From Jiangella anatolica (GTDB lineage: Bacteria; Actinomycetota; Actinomycetes; Jiangellales; Jiangellaceae), in the NCBI RefSeq assembly GCF_003236295.1, contig NZ_POTW01000002.1:62001-126000 (forward strand): a stretch of 64,000 nucleotides of DNA. The letters are read 5' to 3'. The notes below the pieces were generated by a model. That model made no database searches. It was given only the letters and a program-made list of their open reading frames with translations, and was not told where the DNA came from. Shown piece by piece: positions 33,954 to 41,763 of the stretch (position 1 is its first letter; each line of letters begins with the position of its first letter). The position numbers and the translations under genes are program-made.

Positions 33954-35393
33954 TCAGAGGGTCGACCAGACGCGCAGCAGCGCGTACGAACGCCACGGCC
34001 GCCAGTTCTCGGCCAGCTCGGCCACCGCCCGCGGCTCGGACGGCAGCCCGAGCGCGGCCAGCGCGTGCTTGACGCCGAGGTCGGTCGGGAGGAACACGTC
34101 GGGGTCGGCGAGCGCGCGCATCCGCACGTACGCCGCCGTCCAAGGGCCGATGCCGGGCACGTCCAGCAGCCGCCGCTCCGCCTCGTCGCGGTCGACGCCG
34201 GTGTCGAGGCACAGGGTTCCGTCGGCGAGCCGGCTGGTCAGCTCGTGCAGCGTGCGCTGCCGGCTGCGCGGCATCGGGAACGTCGAGGGATCGACGGAGG
34301 CCAGCACGGACGCCGTCGGGAACGCGTGCGTGACGGCGCCCACCGGCGCGTCCAGCGGCTTGCCGTGCTCGGCGACCAGGCGTCCGGCGACGGTGCGCGC
34401 CGCCAGGACGGAGATCTGCTGGCCCAGGACCCCGCGGACCGCGAGCTCGTCGCCGTCGACGGTCCCCGGCACCCGGACGCCGGGACGGGCCGCCACCAGC
34501 GGGCCCAGCGCCGCATCGTCGCCGAGCAGGTCGTCCACCGCCTGCGGGTCGGCGTCGAGGTCGAGCACCCGACGGCACCGGGCGACGGCCGCCGTCAGGT
34601 CGCGCGGGTCGGCCAGCCGCAGCGTCGCCTGCACCCAGCCGTCGCGCGGCGTCAGCTCCGCGACACCGGTGCCGTGCGGCAGCGTGAGGCTGCGCCGGTA
34701 CGTGTCGCCGTCGACCTCCTCGATGCCGGGAACGGCCCGCAGCGCCAGGAAGTCCAGCACGCCGCGCAGGTCCGCGGGCTGCCGGTAGGCCAGCCGCAGG
34801 TCGATCGTGCCGGCGGTCGTCGCCCGGCCGCGGCGGCGCGCCTTGCCGCGCAGCTCGGACGGTGTCAGCGCGTAGACCTCGCGGATCGTGTCGTTGAACT
34901 GGCGGATGCTGGCGAACCCGGCCGCGAACGCGATCTCGGTGACCGGCAGCTCCGTCGTCTCCAGCAGCGTCCGCGCCGAGTGCGCCCGCTGCGACCTGGC
35001 CAGCCGCAGCGGGCCGGCGCCGACCTCCTCGACCAGCGTCCGGTGCACCTGCCGCTCGCTGTAGCCGAGCCGGCCGGCCAGACCGGCGACGCCGTCGCGG
35101 TCGACGACGCCGTCAGCGATCAGGCGCATGGCCCGGCCGACCATGTCGGCGCGGACATTCCACTCCGCCGAGCCCGGCGTCGCGTCCGGACGGCAGCGTC
35201 GGCAGGCCCGGAAGCCGGCCGTGTTCGCCTCGGCCGCGGTGCGGTAGAAGCGCACGTTCTGCCGCTTCGGCGTCATGGCCGGGCAGCTGGGACGGCAGTA
35301 GATGCCGGTCGACGTGACGCCGATGTAGAAGACGCCGTCGAACCGGGCGTCCCGGCCCTGAACTGCGCGGTAGCACGCTTCTTCGTCCAACAT
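33954..35393 (-). CDS. alkA: Ada-AlkA fusion: methyl-sensing regulator and 3-methyladenine glycosylase
   Basis: This 479-residue fusion has an Ada-type zinc-binding methylphosphotriester domain (about 1-80; cysteines in YCRPSCPAM and FRACRRCRPD). An AraC-type HTH follows (about 85-185, LGYSERQVHRTLVEEVG and FNDTIREVYALTPSELR). The C-terminal AlkA glycosylase domain (about 200-475) has the helix-hairpin-helix VPGIGPWTAAYVRMRAL with its catalytic Asp in FLPTDLG near 450. It senses alkylation damage, activates transcription and excises alkylated bases. Ogt follows in the same unit. Confidence 0.95.
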   Translation of the reverse strand: MLDEEACYRAVQGRDARFDGVFYIGVTSTGIYCRPSCPAMTPKRQNVRFYRTAAEANTAGFRACRRCRPDATPGSAEWNVRADMVGRAMRLIADGVVDRDGVAGLAGRLGYSERQVHRTLVEEVGAGPLRLARSQRAHSARTLLETTELPVTEIAFAAGFASIRQFNDTIREVYALTPSELRGKARRRGRATTAGTIDLRLAYRQPADLRGVLDFLALRAVPGIEEVDGDTYRRSLTLPHGTGVAELTPRDGWVQATLRLADPRDLTAAVARCRRVLDLDADPQAVDDLLGDDAALGPLVAARPGVRVPGTVDGDELAVRGVLGQQISVLAARTVAGRLVAEHGKPLDAPVGAVTHAFPTASVLASVDPSTFPMPRSRQRTLHELTSRLADGTLCLDTGVDRDEAERRLLDVPGIGPWTAAYVRMRALADPDVFLPTDLGVKHALAALGLPSEPRAVAELAENWRPWRSYALLRVWSTL

Positions 35394-35743
35394 GCCTACA
35401 GTCTCGCCCGCCGCCGGCATCGTTACTAGCGGGAATCGGACGGGACCGTGCGGCCGGGGCCAGGGGCGTGACGGCGCCCTGGCCCCGCGCGGCGCCGCGC
35501 CGAGGATGTGCGACCAGCCAGGCGAACGAGTCCTCGACTTCGATGGCTCCGGCCGGCGCACCTTGCCGTTCCGAGGTGCACAGTCCAGGCGGGCCAGATG
35601 TGGGTGAGTCCCGCCCTGGGCCTGTCGAGCCACCGTGCAGGCCGCGTCCTCACCCATCCCCCGTGGATGGGGTGAGGCAGCACGCACGTGGGGGTAGGTA
35701 TGCCCGCTCCCCGGGCTGTGACACCCGAATCGGAAGAATTTCC
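35394..35743. other. 350-bp intergenic region with several hairpins
   Basis: No open frame here looks genuine. It holds the promoter of the Ada-AlkA gene and the 3' region of the XRE-MurA gene. Three imperfect hairpins are visible at about 35456-35486, 35590-35624 and 35650-35678. The first has arms GGGGCCAGGGGCG and CGCCCTGGCCCC and may be the terminator for XRE-MurA. No known RNA family is recognised. Confidence 0.5.
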
Positions 35744-37273
35744 CTAAATGTCGCGGAACGCCTCGATGCGGGCGCCGAGGACGGACAGCCGCGCGGCCAG
35801 GTCCTCGTAGCCGCGGTTGATCACGTACACGTTGCGCAGCACGGACGTGCCCTTCGCGGCCATCATCGCCAGCAGCACGACGACGGCCGGCCGCAGCGCC
35901 GGCGGGCAGATGATCTCCGTGCCGGACCACCGCGTCGGCCCCTCGACCAGCACGCGGTGCGGGTCCAGCAGCGTCACGTTGCCGCCGAGCTTCGTCAGCT
36001 CGGTCAGGTAGATCGCGCGGTTCTCGTACACCCAGTCGTGGATCATCGTCTGGCCGTTCGCGGTGGCCGCGATCAGCGCGAAGAACGGCAGGTTGTCGAT
36101 GTTCAGGCCGGGGAACGGCATCGGGTGGATCTTGTCGTGCGGCGCCTGCAGCTGCGACGGCCGCACCGTGAGGTCGACCAGCCGGGTCTCGCCGTTCGCC
36201 GCGACGTACTCGCCGCTGCGGTCGTAGTCGAGGCCCATCTCCTCCAGCAGCGTGAGCTCGATCTCGAGGAACTCGATCGGCGCCCGCCGGATCGTGATCT
36301 CCGACCCGGTGACGATCGCGGCGGCCAGCAGGCTCATCGCCTCGATCGGGTCCTCCGACGGCGCGTAGTCGACGTCGACGTCGATGTCGGGCACGCCGTG
36401 CACCGTCAGCGTCGTCGTGCCGACGCCGTCGATGCGCACGCCCAGCCGGGTCAGGAAGAAGCAGAGATCCTGGACCATGTAGTTGGAGCTGGCGTTGCGG
36501 ATCACCGTCACGCCGTCGTTGCGGGCGGCCGCCATCAGCGCGTTCTCGGTGACGGTGTCGCCGCGCTCGATCAGCACGATCGGCCGGTCGGGCGACATCG
36601 AGCGGTCGACCTCGACGTGGTAGTAGCCGCCGGTCGCCTTCAGTTCCAGGCCGAACGGGCGCAGCGCGGCGTTGTGCGGCTCGACGGTGCGGGTGCCGAG
36701 GTTGCAGCCGCCGGCGTACGGGAGCTTGAAGCGGACCTCGCGGTGCAGCAGCGGGCCGAGGAACATGATCACGCTGCGGGTGCGCCGGGCCGCCTCGACG
36801 TCCATGCTGTCCAGGTCCAGCCGCTCCGGCGGCGTGATCTCCAGGTCGCGCCCCTCGCCCAGCCAGCGGGTGCCGATGCCGATGCTCTCCAGCACCTCGA
36901 TGATCCGGTTGACCTCCTCGATGCGCGCGATGCCGCGCAGCGTGGTCTTCCCCTTGTTCAGCAGGCTGGCGCACAGCAGCGCGACGCTGGCGTTCTTGCT
37001 GGACCGCACCGCGATCTCGCCGGACAGCCGCTGGCCGCCGCTGACCCGCAGATGCACCGGACCCTGCGGCGCCAGCGACACGATCTGCTTGTCCAGCGCC
37101 TCGCCGATCCGGGCGATCATCTCGAGGCTGAGGTTCTGCTGCCCGTGCTCGATCCGGTGGATCGCGCTCTGGCTGCTGCCGAGCGCGTCGGCGAGCTGGC
37201 TCTGCGTCCAGCCGCGGTGCTGGCGGGAGTCGCGGATCAGCCGGCCGATCTGGCCCCGGTAGTCGTCTGCCAC
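35744..37273 (-). CDS. XRE helix-turn-helix fused to a MurA-type enolpyruvyl transferase
   Basis: This 509-residue protein starts with an XRE HTH (about residues 8-62, TQSQLADALGSSQSAIHRIEHG). A complete UDP-GlcNAc 1-carboxyvinyltransferase domain follows (about 72-509). MurA catalytic residues appear conserved: SSKNAS (Lys/Asn near 91), the fosfomycin-site cysteine in AGGCNLGTR near 167, Asp in FPGLNIDNLP, and Arg in VINRGYE near 490. MurA adds enolpyruvate to UDP-GlcNAc in the first peptidoglycan step. The HTH suggests DNA binding coupled to enzyme state (inference). It starts with GTG and has no cell-wall neighbours. Confidence 0.9.
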   Translation of the reverse strand: MADDYRGQIGRLIRDSRQHRGWTQSQLADALGSSQSAIHRIEHGQQNLSLEMIARIGEALDKQIVSLAPQGPVHLRVSGGQRLSGEIAVRSSKNASVALLCASLLNKGKTTLRGIARIEEVNRIIEVLESIGIGTRWLGEGRDLEITPPERLDLDSMDVEAARRTRSVIMFLGPLLHREVRFKLPYAGGCNLGTRTVEPHNAALRPFGLELKATGGYYHVEVDRSMSPDRPIVLIERGDTVTENALMAAARNDGVTVIRNASSNYMVQDLCFFLTRLGVRIDGVGTTTLTVHGVPDIDVDVDYAPSEDPIEAMSLLAAAIVTGSEITIRRAPIEFLEIELTLLEEMGLDYDRSGEYVAANGETRLVDLTVRPSQLQAPHDKIHPMPFPGLNIDNLPFFALIAATANGQTMIHDWVYENRAIYLTELTKLGGNVTLLDPHRVLVEGPTRWSGTEIICPPALRPAVVVLLAMMAAKGTSVLRNVYVINRGYEDLAARLSVLGARIEAFRDI

Positions 37274-37464
37274 GAGCGGAACGATATCTCAGCCATGAGT
37301 TAACGGCCGCCACATTCGTCACATTGGTACTCACATGTTGCGACGTGAGCGAGCTCTCATTCGCGTCATGAGGTCAGGCGCAGCGTTCGCAGCCGCCGCG
37401 GAGCCTAGCCGAGTCCGCGGGCGCCGTCGTCCCGAGTGCACACGAATCAGACGTTCGGACGGGG

Positions 37465-38505
37465 TCAGAGGTCGAACGCGTAGCGGCAGAACGCCTTGCG
37501 CACGTCGAGGATCGGATGGCTGTCGCGCGTGTAGTGGAGCTTGTTCGTCAGCAGCACGGCCCAGCGCCGCCGCCGGACCGACACCCACATCGCGGTCCCG
37601 GTGAACCCGAAGTGCGCCCACACATCGCGCCCGCCCACGCCGTCGGGCGTCGGCGCGGGATGCCAGAACAGCCCGCGCGCCGGATGCAGCGCGCCGGTCT
37701 GCACCTTCAGCGACTCCTTGATCCAGGCCGGCCCGAAGCCGGGTCGTCGCGGCGCCTGGTCCGGCGCGAGCAGGTAGCGCAGGAACGCGCCGAGGTCCGC
37801 GACGACGGAGAACACACCGGCGCTGCCGCAGACGCCGAGCAGCCGGGCGGAGTAGTCGTGCGGCGTCCCGCGCAGGTGCCGCCCGGTGTCCTCGTCGAGC
37901 TCGGTCGGCGCGCACCGCGCGACGTCGGCGCCGTCGACGGGCCCGAACCGGGTCGACGTCATGTGCAGCGCGTCCCAGGCGCAGGCCCGGCTCAGCTCGT
38001 CCAGCCGCAGCCCGGTGAGCCGCTCGGCGACGAGGCCGAGGATCAGCGCCGCCCGGTCGGTGTACTCGACCACCTGGCCCGGCCGGTGGGCGAGCCGTTC
38101 GTGCAGGATCCCGCGCTCGACGGCGCTGCGGTCGGTGCCGTAGAGCGCCTTGAGGTTGGCCCGCGCCGGCACGCCGGCGGTGTGCGTGAGCAGGTGCTGG
38201 GCGGTGACGCTCGCGAGGTCGTGGCCGTCGAGGTCGGGCAGGTAGTCGACGAGCGGACGGTCGAGGTTGAGCGTGCCGTCCTCCCAGAGCGTGCCGATGC
38301 CGGCCCAGACCGTGACGATCTTGGTGAGGCTGGCGAGGTCGAAGAGCGTGTCCGAGCGCATCGGGTCGTCCGGCGTGGACGGGTCGAGCAGCCCGCGGGC
38401 GCCCTGGTCGCGGATGCCGTCGGGATCGCCGACGGCCCACACCGCGCCGGGAAAGACCGCCGTGTCCACGGCGCGCGTCAGCAACTGGTCGATGGCTTTC
38501 GTCAT
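37465..38505 (-). CDS. Serine hydrolase of the beta-lactamase (class C/EstB) family
   Basis: This 346-residue protein has the SxxK nucleophile motif as SLTK near residues 59-62, a YxN-like YTD near 148 and an HFGFTGT motif near 299 replacing KTG. No signal peptide is visible, which argues for a cytoplasmic esterase or peptidase rather than a secreted beta-lactamase. The substrate is unknown. It is divergent from the FTCD_C-folD gene pair across a 187-bp gap that holds both promoters. Confidence 0.88.
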   Translation of the reverse strand: MTKAIDQLLTRAVDTAVFPGAVWAVGDPDGIRDQGARGLLDPSTPDDPMRSDTLFDLASLTKIVTVWAGIGTLWEDGTLNLDRPLVDYLPDLDGHDLASVTAQHLLTHTAGVPARANLKALYGTDRSAVERGILHERLAHRPGQVVEYTDRAALILGLVAERLTGLRLDELSRACAWDALHMTSTRFGPVDGADVARCAPTELDEDTGRHLRGTPHDYSARLLGVCGSAGVFSVVADLGAFLRYLLAPDQAPRRPGFGPAWIKESLKVQTGALHPARGLFWHPAPTPDGVGGRDVWAHFGFTGTAMWVSVRRRRWAVLLTNKLHYTRDSHPILDVRKAFCRYAFDL

Positions 38506-38692
38506 CGTCGCCGCCTATTCGATTGTGGTGGCGCCCGGGGTCGCGCCACTGTCTTCATGATCGGGCGGAACCGGTCTGTTCCGGGATACTCGTCTCATCT
38601 GGTGAACACGGTGAGACGGCACCTGGGGTGCGTCCTGCGGCGCCGCACGGGAGACTGGGTGCGGCGATCGTCAGCCGAACCGAGGAGATCCC

Positions 38693-39313
38693 GTGCGCGA
38701 CGAGACCATCGGCGCCTTCCTGGACAGCCTGGCCGCCCGGGTGCCGGCCCCCGGCGGCGGCGCCGTCGCGGCCCTGCACGCCGCCCAGTCGGCCGCGCTG
38801 CTGGGCATGGTGGCCCGCTACAGCACCGGCCCCAAGTACGAGGAGCACGCCGACGTCGTCGAGCGGGTGCTGGTGAAGGCCGACGCGCTGCGCACCGACG
38901 CGCTGGAGCTGGCCGAGGACGACGCCGAGGCGTTCTTCGCCGTCACCGAGACCTACCAGCTGCCGCAGGACACCGACGAGGAGAAGGCGGCCCGCTCCGA
39001 CGCGATCGCGACGGCGCTGGCGGCCGCCGCCGAGCCGCCGGCCGCGGTCATCATCGCCGCGACGCACCTGGTCGCGATGGCCGAGGAGCTGCTGCCGGTC
39101 GGCAACCCGAACGTCGCCACCGACATCGCGGCCGCCGCCGAGGCCGCCCGCGCCGCCGCCACGACGGCCCGGCTGAACGTCGAGATCAACCTCGCCGGCG
39201 TCACCGACCAGGCGGTCCGCGACCGGCTGACCGCGACGACCGGCGAGGTGGACGACCTCGCGACCCGGGCCGACCAGGTCACCGCCGCGGTGCGCCGGCA
39301 GGTCGGCGCGTGA
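38693..39313 (+). CDS. FTCD_C-type cyclodeaminase/cyclohydrolase (FchA-like)
   Basis: This 206-residue helical protein has the family signature VPAPGGGAVAALHAAQSAALLGMVARYS near 17-44. The GNPNVATDIAAAAEAARAAATTARLNVEINL segment near 142-172 is diagnostic. Relatives are formimidoyl-THF cyclodeaminase and methenyl-THF cyclohydrolase (FchA). The GTG start has GAGGAG 5 bases upstream. It overlaps the folD start by 4 bp (GTGA), so the two act in one-carbon folate metabolism, and it may supply the cyclohydrolase step that FolD here seems to lack. Confidence 0.92.
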   Translation: MRDETIGAFLDSLAARVPAPGGGAVAALHAAQSAALLGMVARYSTGPKYEEHADVVERVLVKADALRTDALELAEDDAEAFFAVTETYQLPQDTDEEKAARSDAIATALAAAAEPPAAVIIAATHLVAMAEELLPVGNPNVATDIAAAAEAARAAATTARLNVEINLAGVTDQAVRDRLTATTGEVDDLATRADQVTAAVRRQVGA

Positions 39314-40137
39314 CGGCGCGCGAGCTCGCCGGCAAGGAGCTCGCCGCCCGGATCCGGGCCGACGTCGCCCAGCGGGCCGCCGCCCGGCGTGCGGAGGGAC
39401 GGCCGGCCCGGCTGGTCATCGTCACCGCGACCGACGACGAGGCCAGCGCCTGGTACGTCCGCTCGATCGCGTCGGCCGCCGCGAAGACCGGCATCGACTG
39501 CGACGTCGACGACCTCGGCCCGGCGGCCACCGCGGCCGGCATCGCCGACCGGCTCATGGCGCTGAGCGGCGACGCGAGCGTCGACGGCGTCATGCTGCAG
39601 ACGCCTCTGCCGCCCGGCGTCGCGCTCGCCGACGTGTCCGGCGCGATCGACCCGGCCAAGGACGTCGACGGCGCCAACCCGCTGTCGCTGGGGCGGCTCG
39701 CCGCCGGCCTGCCCGCATACGCGCCGGCCACCGCGGCCGCCGTCGTCGCGCTGCTGGACGAGCACGACCTCGAGGCGGCCGGCGCCCGTGCGGTGATCGT
39801 GGGCCGGTCCGCCGTCGTCGGCAAGCCGCTGGCGCACCTGCTGCTGGACCGCGACGCGACGGTGACGGTGTGCCACTCGCGCACCCGCGACCTCGCCGCC
39901 GTCACCTCGACGGCGGACGTGCTGGTCGCCGCCGTCGGCCGGACGCACCTGATCACGCCGGCGCACGTCCGTCCCGGAGTCGTCGTCGTCGACGTCGGCA
40001 CGAACCCGACACCCGACGGCGGGCTGGCCGGCGACGTCGACCCGGCGGTCGCCGGCGTCGCGGGCGCACTGACCCCCGTGCCCGGCGGCGTCGGGCCGGT
40101 GACGACGGCGCTGCTGCTCCAGCATGTACTTGACTGA
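39310..40137 (+). CDS. folD: FolD-family methylene-THF dehydrogenase lacking the catalytic lysine
   Basis: This 275-residue FolD homolog has the NADP-binding Rossmann motif VIVGRSAVVGKPLAHLLL near 161-178 and KDVDGANPLSLGRLAAG near 117. VGPVTTALLLQH is at the C-terminus. In E. coli FolD the folate-site motif is Y-V-x-S-K; here it reads YVRSIASAAAKTG (Tyr near residue 51), so the lysine needed for cyclohydrolase chemistry is Ile. The enzyme may be dehydrogenase-only, with the overlapping FTCD_C protein providing cyclohydrolase activity. The GTG start is translationally coupled to the upstream gene. Confidence 0.92.
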   Translation: MTARELAGKELAARIRADVAQRAAARRAEGRPARLVIVTATDDEASAWYVRSIASAAAKTGIDCDVDDLGPAATAAGIADRLMALSGDASVDGVMLQTPLPPGVALADVSGAIDPAKDVDGANPLSLGRLAAGLPAYAPATAAAVVALLDEHDLEAAGARAVIVGRSAVVGKPLAHLLLDRDATVTVCHSRTRDLAAVTSTADVLVAAVGRTHLITPAHVRPGVVVVDVGTNPTPDGGLAGDVDPAVAGVAGALTPVPGGVGPVTTALLLQHVLD

Positions 40138-40163
40138 GTCAACGGATTCCTTGATACAGTCAA
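40130..40163. promoter_or_regulatory. Tandem MarR-type operators TTGACTGAGTCAA and TTGATACAGTCAA
   Basis: Two 13-bp TTGA-N5-TCAA palindromes, the first perfect, are centred 21 bp apart (two helical turns). They lie between the folD stop and the MarR-GNAT start. They fit autoregulation by the downstream MarR domain. Confidence 0.8.
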
Positions 40164-40167
40164 CGGC

Positions 40168-41091
40168 ATGACCGAGGTGCAGCGCGACCAGACGGCCGCA
40201 GTCCGGCAGTTCAACCGCTTCTACACGCGCGTCATGGGCTTCCTCGACCAGGAGCTGCTGCGGTCGGGCTACTCGCTCACAGAGGGGCGCATCATCTTCG
40301 AGCTGGGCCAGCGCGACGTCACCGAGGTCGGCGAGCTGCGCGAGACTCTCGGCATCGACGCCGCCCAGCTCAGCCGCACGCTGGCCCGGTTCGAGGCAGC
40401 CGGCCTGATCGAGCGCACGAAGTCCGCCGCCGACGGCCGCAAGCTGTTGGCCGCGCTCACCGAGGCCGGCCGCGCTGCCTGCGACGACCTGCAGAGCCGG
40501 TCCGAGCGGCAGGCCCAGCAGCTGCTCGCGGCGCTGCCCGAGGCCGACCGCGCCCGGCTGGTGGCCGACCTCGACTCCGTCCGCCGGCTGCTGGGCGAGT
40601 CGACGCGGCCGCACACGGTCGTCGTCCGCACGCTGCGCCCCGGCGACCTGGGCTGGGTGGTGCAGCGCAACGCCATCCTCTACACCCAGGAGTACGGCTG
40701 GGACCGCAGCTACGAGGCGCTGGTCGCACGCATCGTCGCCGACTACGCCGAGAACTTCGACCCGTCCGGCGAGAACGCCTGGGTCGCCGAGCTCGACGGA
40801 CGGCCCGTCGGCGCGGTGTTCTGCGTGCGCAAGGACGAGACGACGGCGCAGCTGCGGCTGCTGCTCGTCGACCCCGAGGCTCGCGGCGCCGGCATCGGCA
40901 CCCGGCTGGTCGCCGAGTGCGTCGAGTTCGCCCGGTCGGCCGGCTACACGTCGATCGTGCTGTGGACCAACGACGTGCTCGCGGCCGCCCGGCGCATCTA
41001 CCAGAAGGCCGGCTTCGAGCTGGTCGAGGAGAACCGGCACCACAGCTTCGGCCACGACCTCGTCGGCCAGATCTGGCGGCTCCGGCTCTGA
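40168..41091 (+). CDS. MarR regulator fused to a GNAT acetyltransferase
   Basis: This 307-residue fusion has an N-terminal MarR winged helix (about 1-145; VGELRETLGIDAAQLSRTLARFEAAGLIERTKSAADGR). A C-terminal GNAT domain follows (about 150-307) with acetyl-CoA motif VDPEARGAGIGTRLVAECVEFA near 232-253. Such MarR-GNAT fusions are known in several phyla, but their acetylation substrates are mostly unknown. Paired operator-like palindromes just upstream support autoregulation. It converges with the response-regulator gene, 3 bp away. Confidence 0.94.
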   Translation: MTEVQRDQTAAVRQFNRFYTRVMGFLDQELLRSGYSLTEGRIIFELGQRDVTEVGELRETLGIDAAQLSRTLARFEAAGLIERTKSAADGRKLLAALTEAGRAACDDLQSRSERQAQQLLAALPEADRARLVADLDSVRRLLGESTRPHTVVVRTLRPGDLGWVVQRNAILYTQEYGWDRSYEALVARIVADYAENFDPSGENAWVAELDGRPVGAVFCVRKDETTAQLRLLLVDPEARGAGIGTRLVAECVEFARSAGYTSIVLWTNDVLAAARRIYQKAGFELVEENRHHSFGHDLVGQIWRLRL

Positions 41092-41094
41092 GCA

Positions 41095-41763
41095 TCACGG
41101 CCGCTTCGGCGTGACCAGCCCGTGGTCGAACGCGAAGACGGCGGCGTGGACGCGGTCGCGCAGTCCGAGCTTGTCCAGCACGCGGGTCACGTGCGTCTTC
41201 ACCGTCGCGGCGCCGATGTGCAGACGGTCGGCGATCTCCGCGTTCGACAGGCCGCGGCCGAGCAGCAGCAGCACGTCATGCTCCCGCTCGGTGAGCTGGG
41301 CCAGCCGGCGGGCGGTCGCCGGATCGGGCGGGACCGGCGCGGAGCGGGCGAACTCCGCGAGCAGGCGGCGGGTGACGGACGGGCCGAGCAGCGCCTCGCC
41401 GGCGGCGACGGTCCGGATGCCGTCGATGAGCGTCTCGGGTGGGCTGCGCTTGAGCAGGAACCCGGCGGCGCCCGCGCGGATGGCGGCGAACACGTACTCG
41501 TCCAGCTCGAACGTGGTGAGGACCAGCACGCGCGGCGCGCCGGGCCCGGCCGCGGCGATCGCCCGGGTGGCGGCCACGCCGTCCTGTACCGGCATCCGGA
41601 TGTCCATCAGCACGACGTCGGGGGTCGCGGTGGTGGCCAGCCGGACGGCCTCACGTCCGTCGGATGCCTCGCCGACGACGACGAGGTCCGGCTGGGTCTG
41701 CAGCATCATCCGCAGCCCCGCCCGCATCAGCTCCTCGTCGTCGGCGAGCAGCACCCGGATCAC
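41095..41763 (-). CDS. NarL/LuxR-type response regulator
   Basis: This 222-residue regulator has a receiver domain (about 1-118) with DDEE acidic pocket near 9-12, phospho-Asp in VLMDIRMP near 54, the Thr/Lys switch residues in LTTFELDEY and LLKRSPP, and a LuxR-type HTH (about 155-215; LTEREHDVLLLLGRGLSNAEIADRL). The GTG overlaps the histidine kinase stop by 4 bp. With that kinase it should control the divergent membrane hydrolase gene or others. Confidence 0.95.
   Translation of the reverse strand: MIRVLLADDEELMRAGLRMMLQTQPDLVVVGEASDGREAVRLATTATPDVVLMDIRMPVQDGVAATRAIAAAGPGAPRVLVLTTFELDEYVFAAIRAGAAGFLLKRSPPETLIDGIRTVAAGEALLGPSVTRRLLAEFARSAPVPPDPATARRLAQLTEREHDVLLLLGRGLSNAEIADRLHIGAATVKTHVTRVLDKLGLRDRVHAAVFAFDHGLVTPKRP

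Noticed and set aside
37465-38505. True secreted beta-lactamase.
   Set aside because: No signal peptide, YTD in place of YxN and HFGFTGT in place of KTG; an EstB-like esterase or peptidase is more likely.
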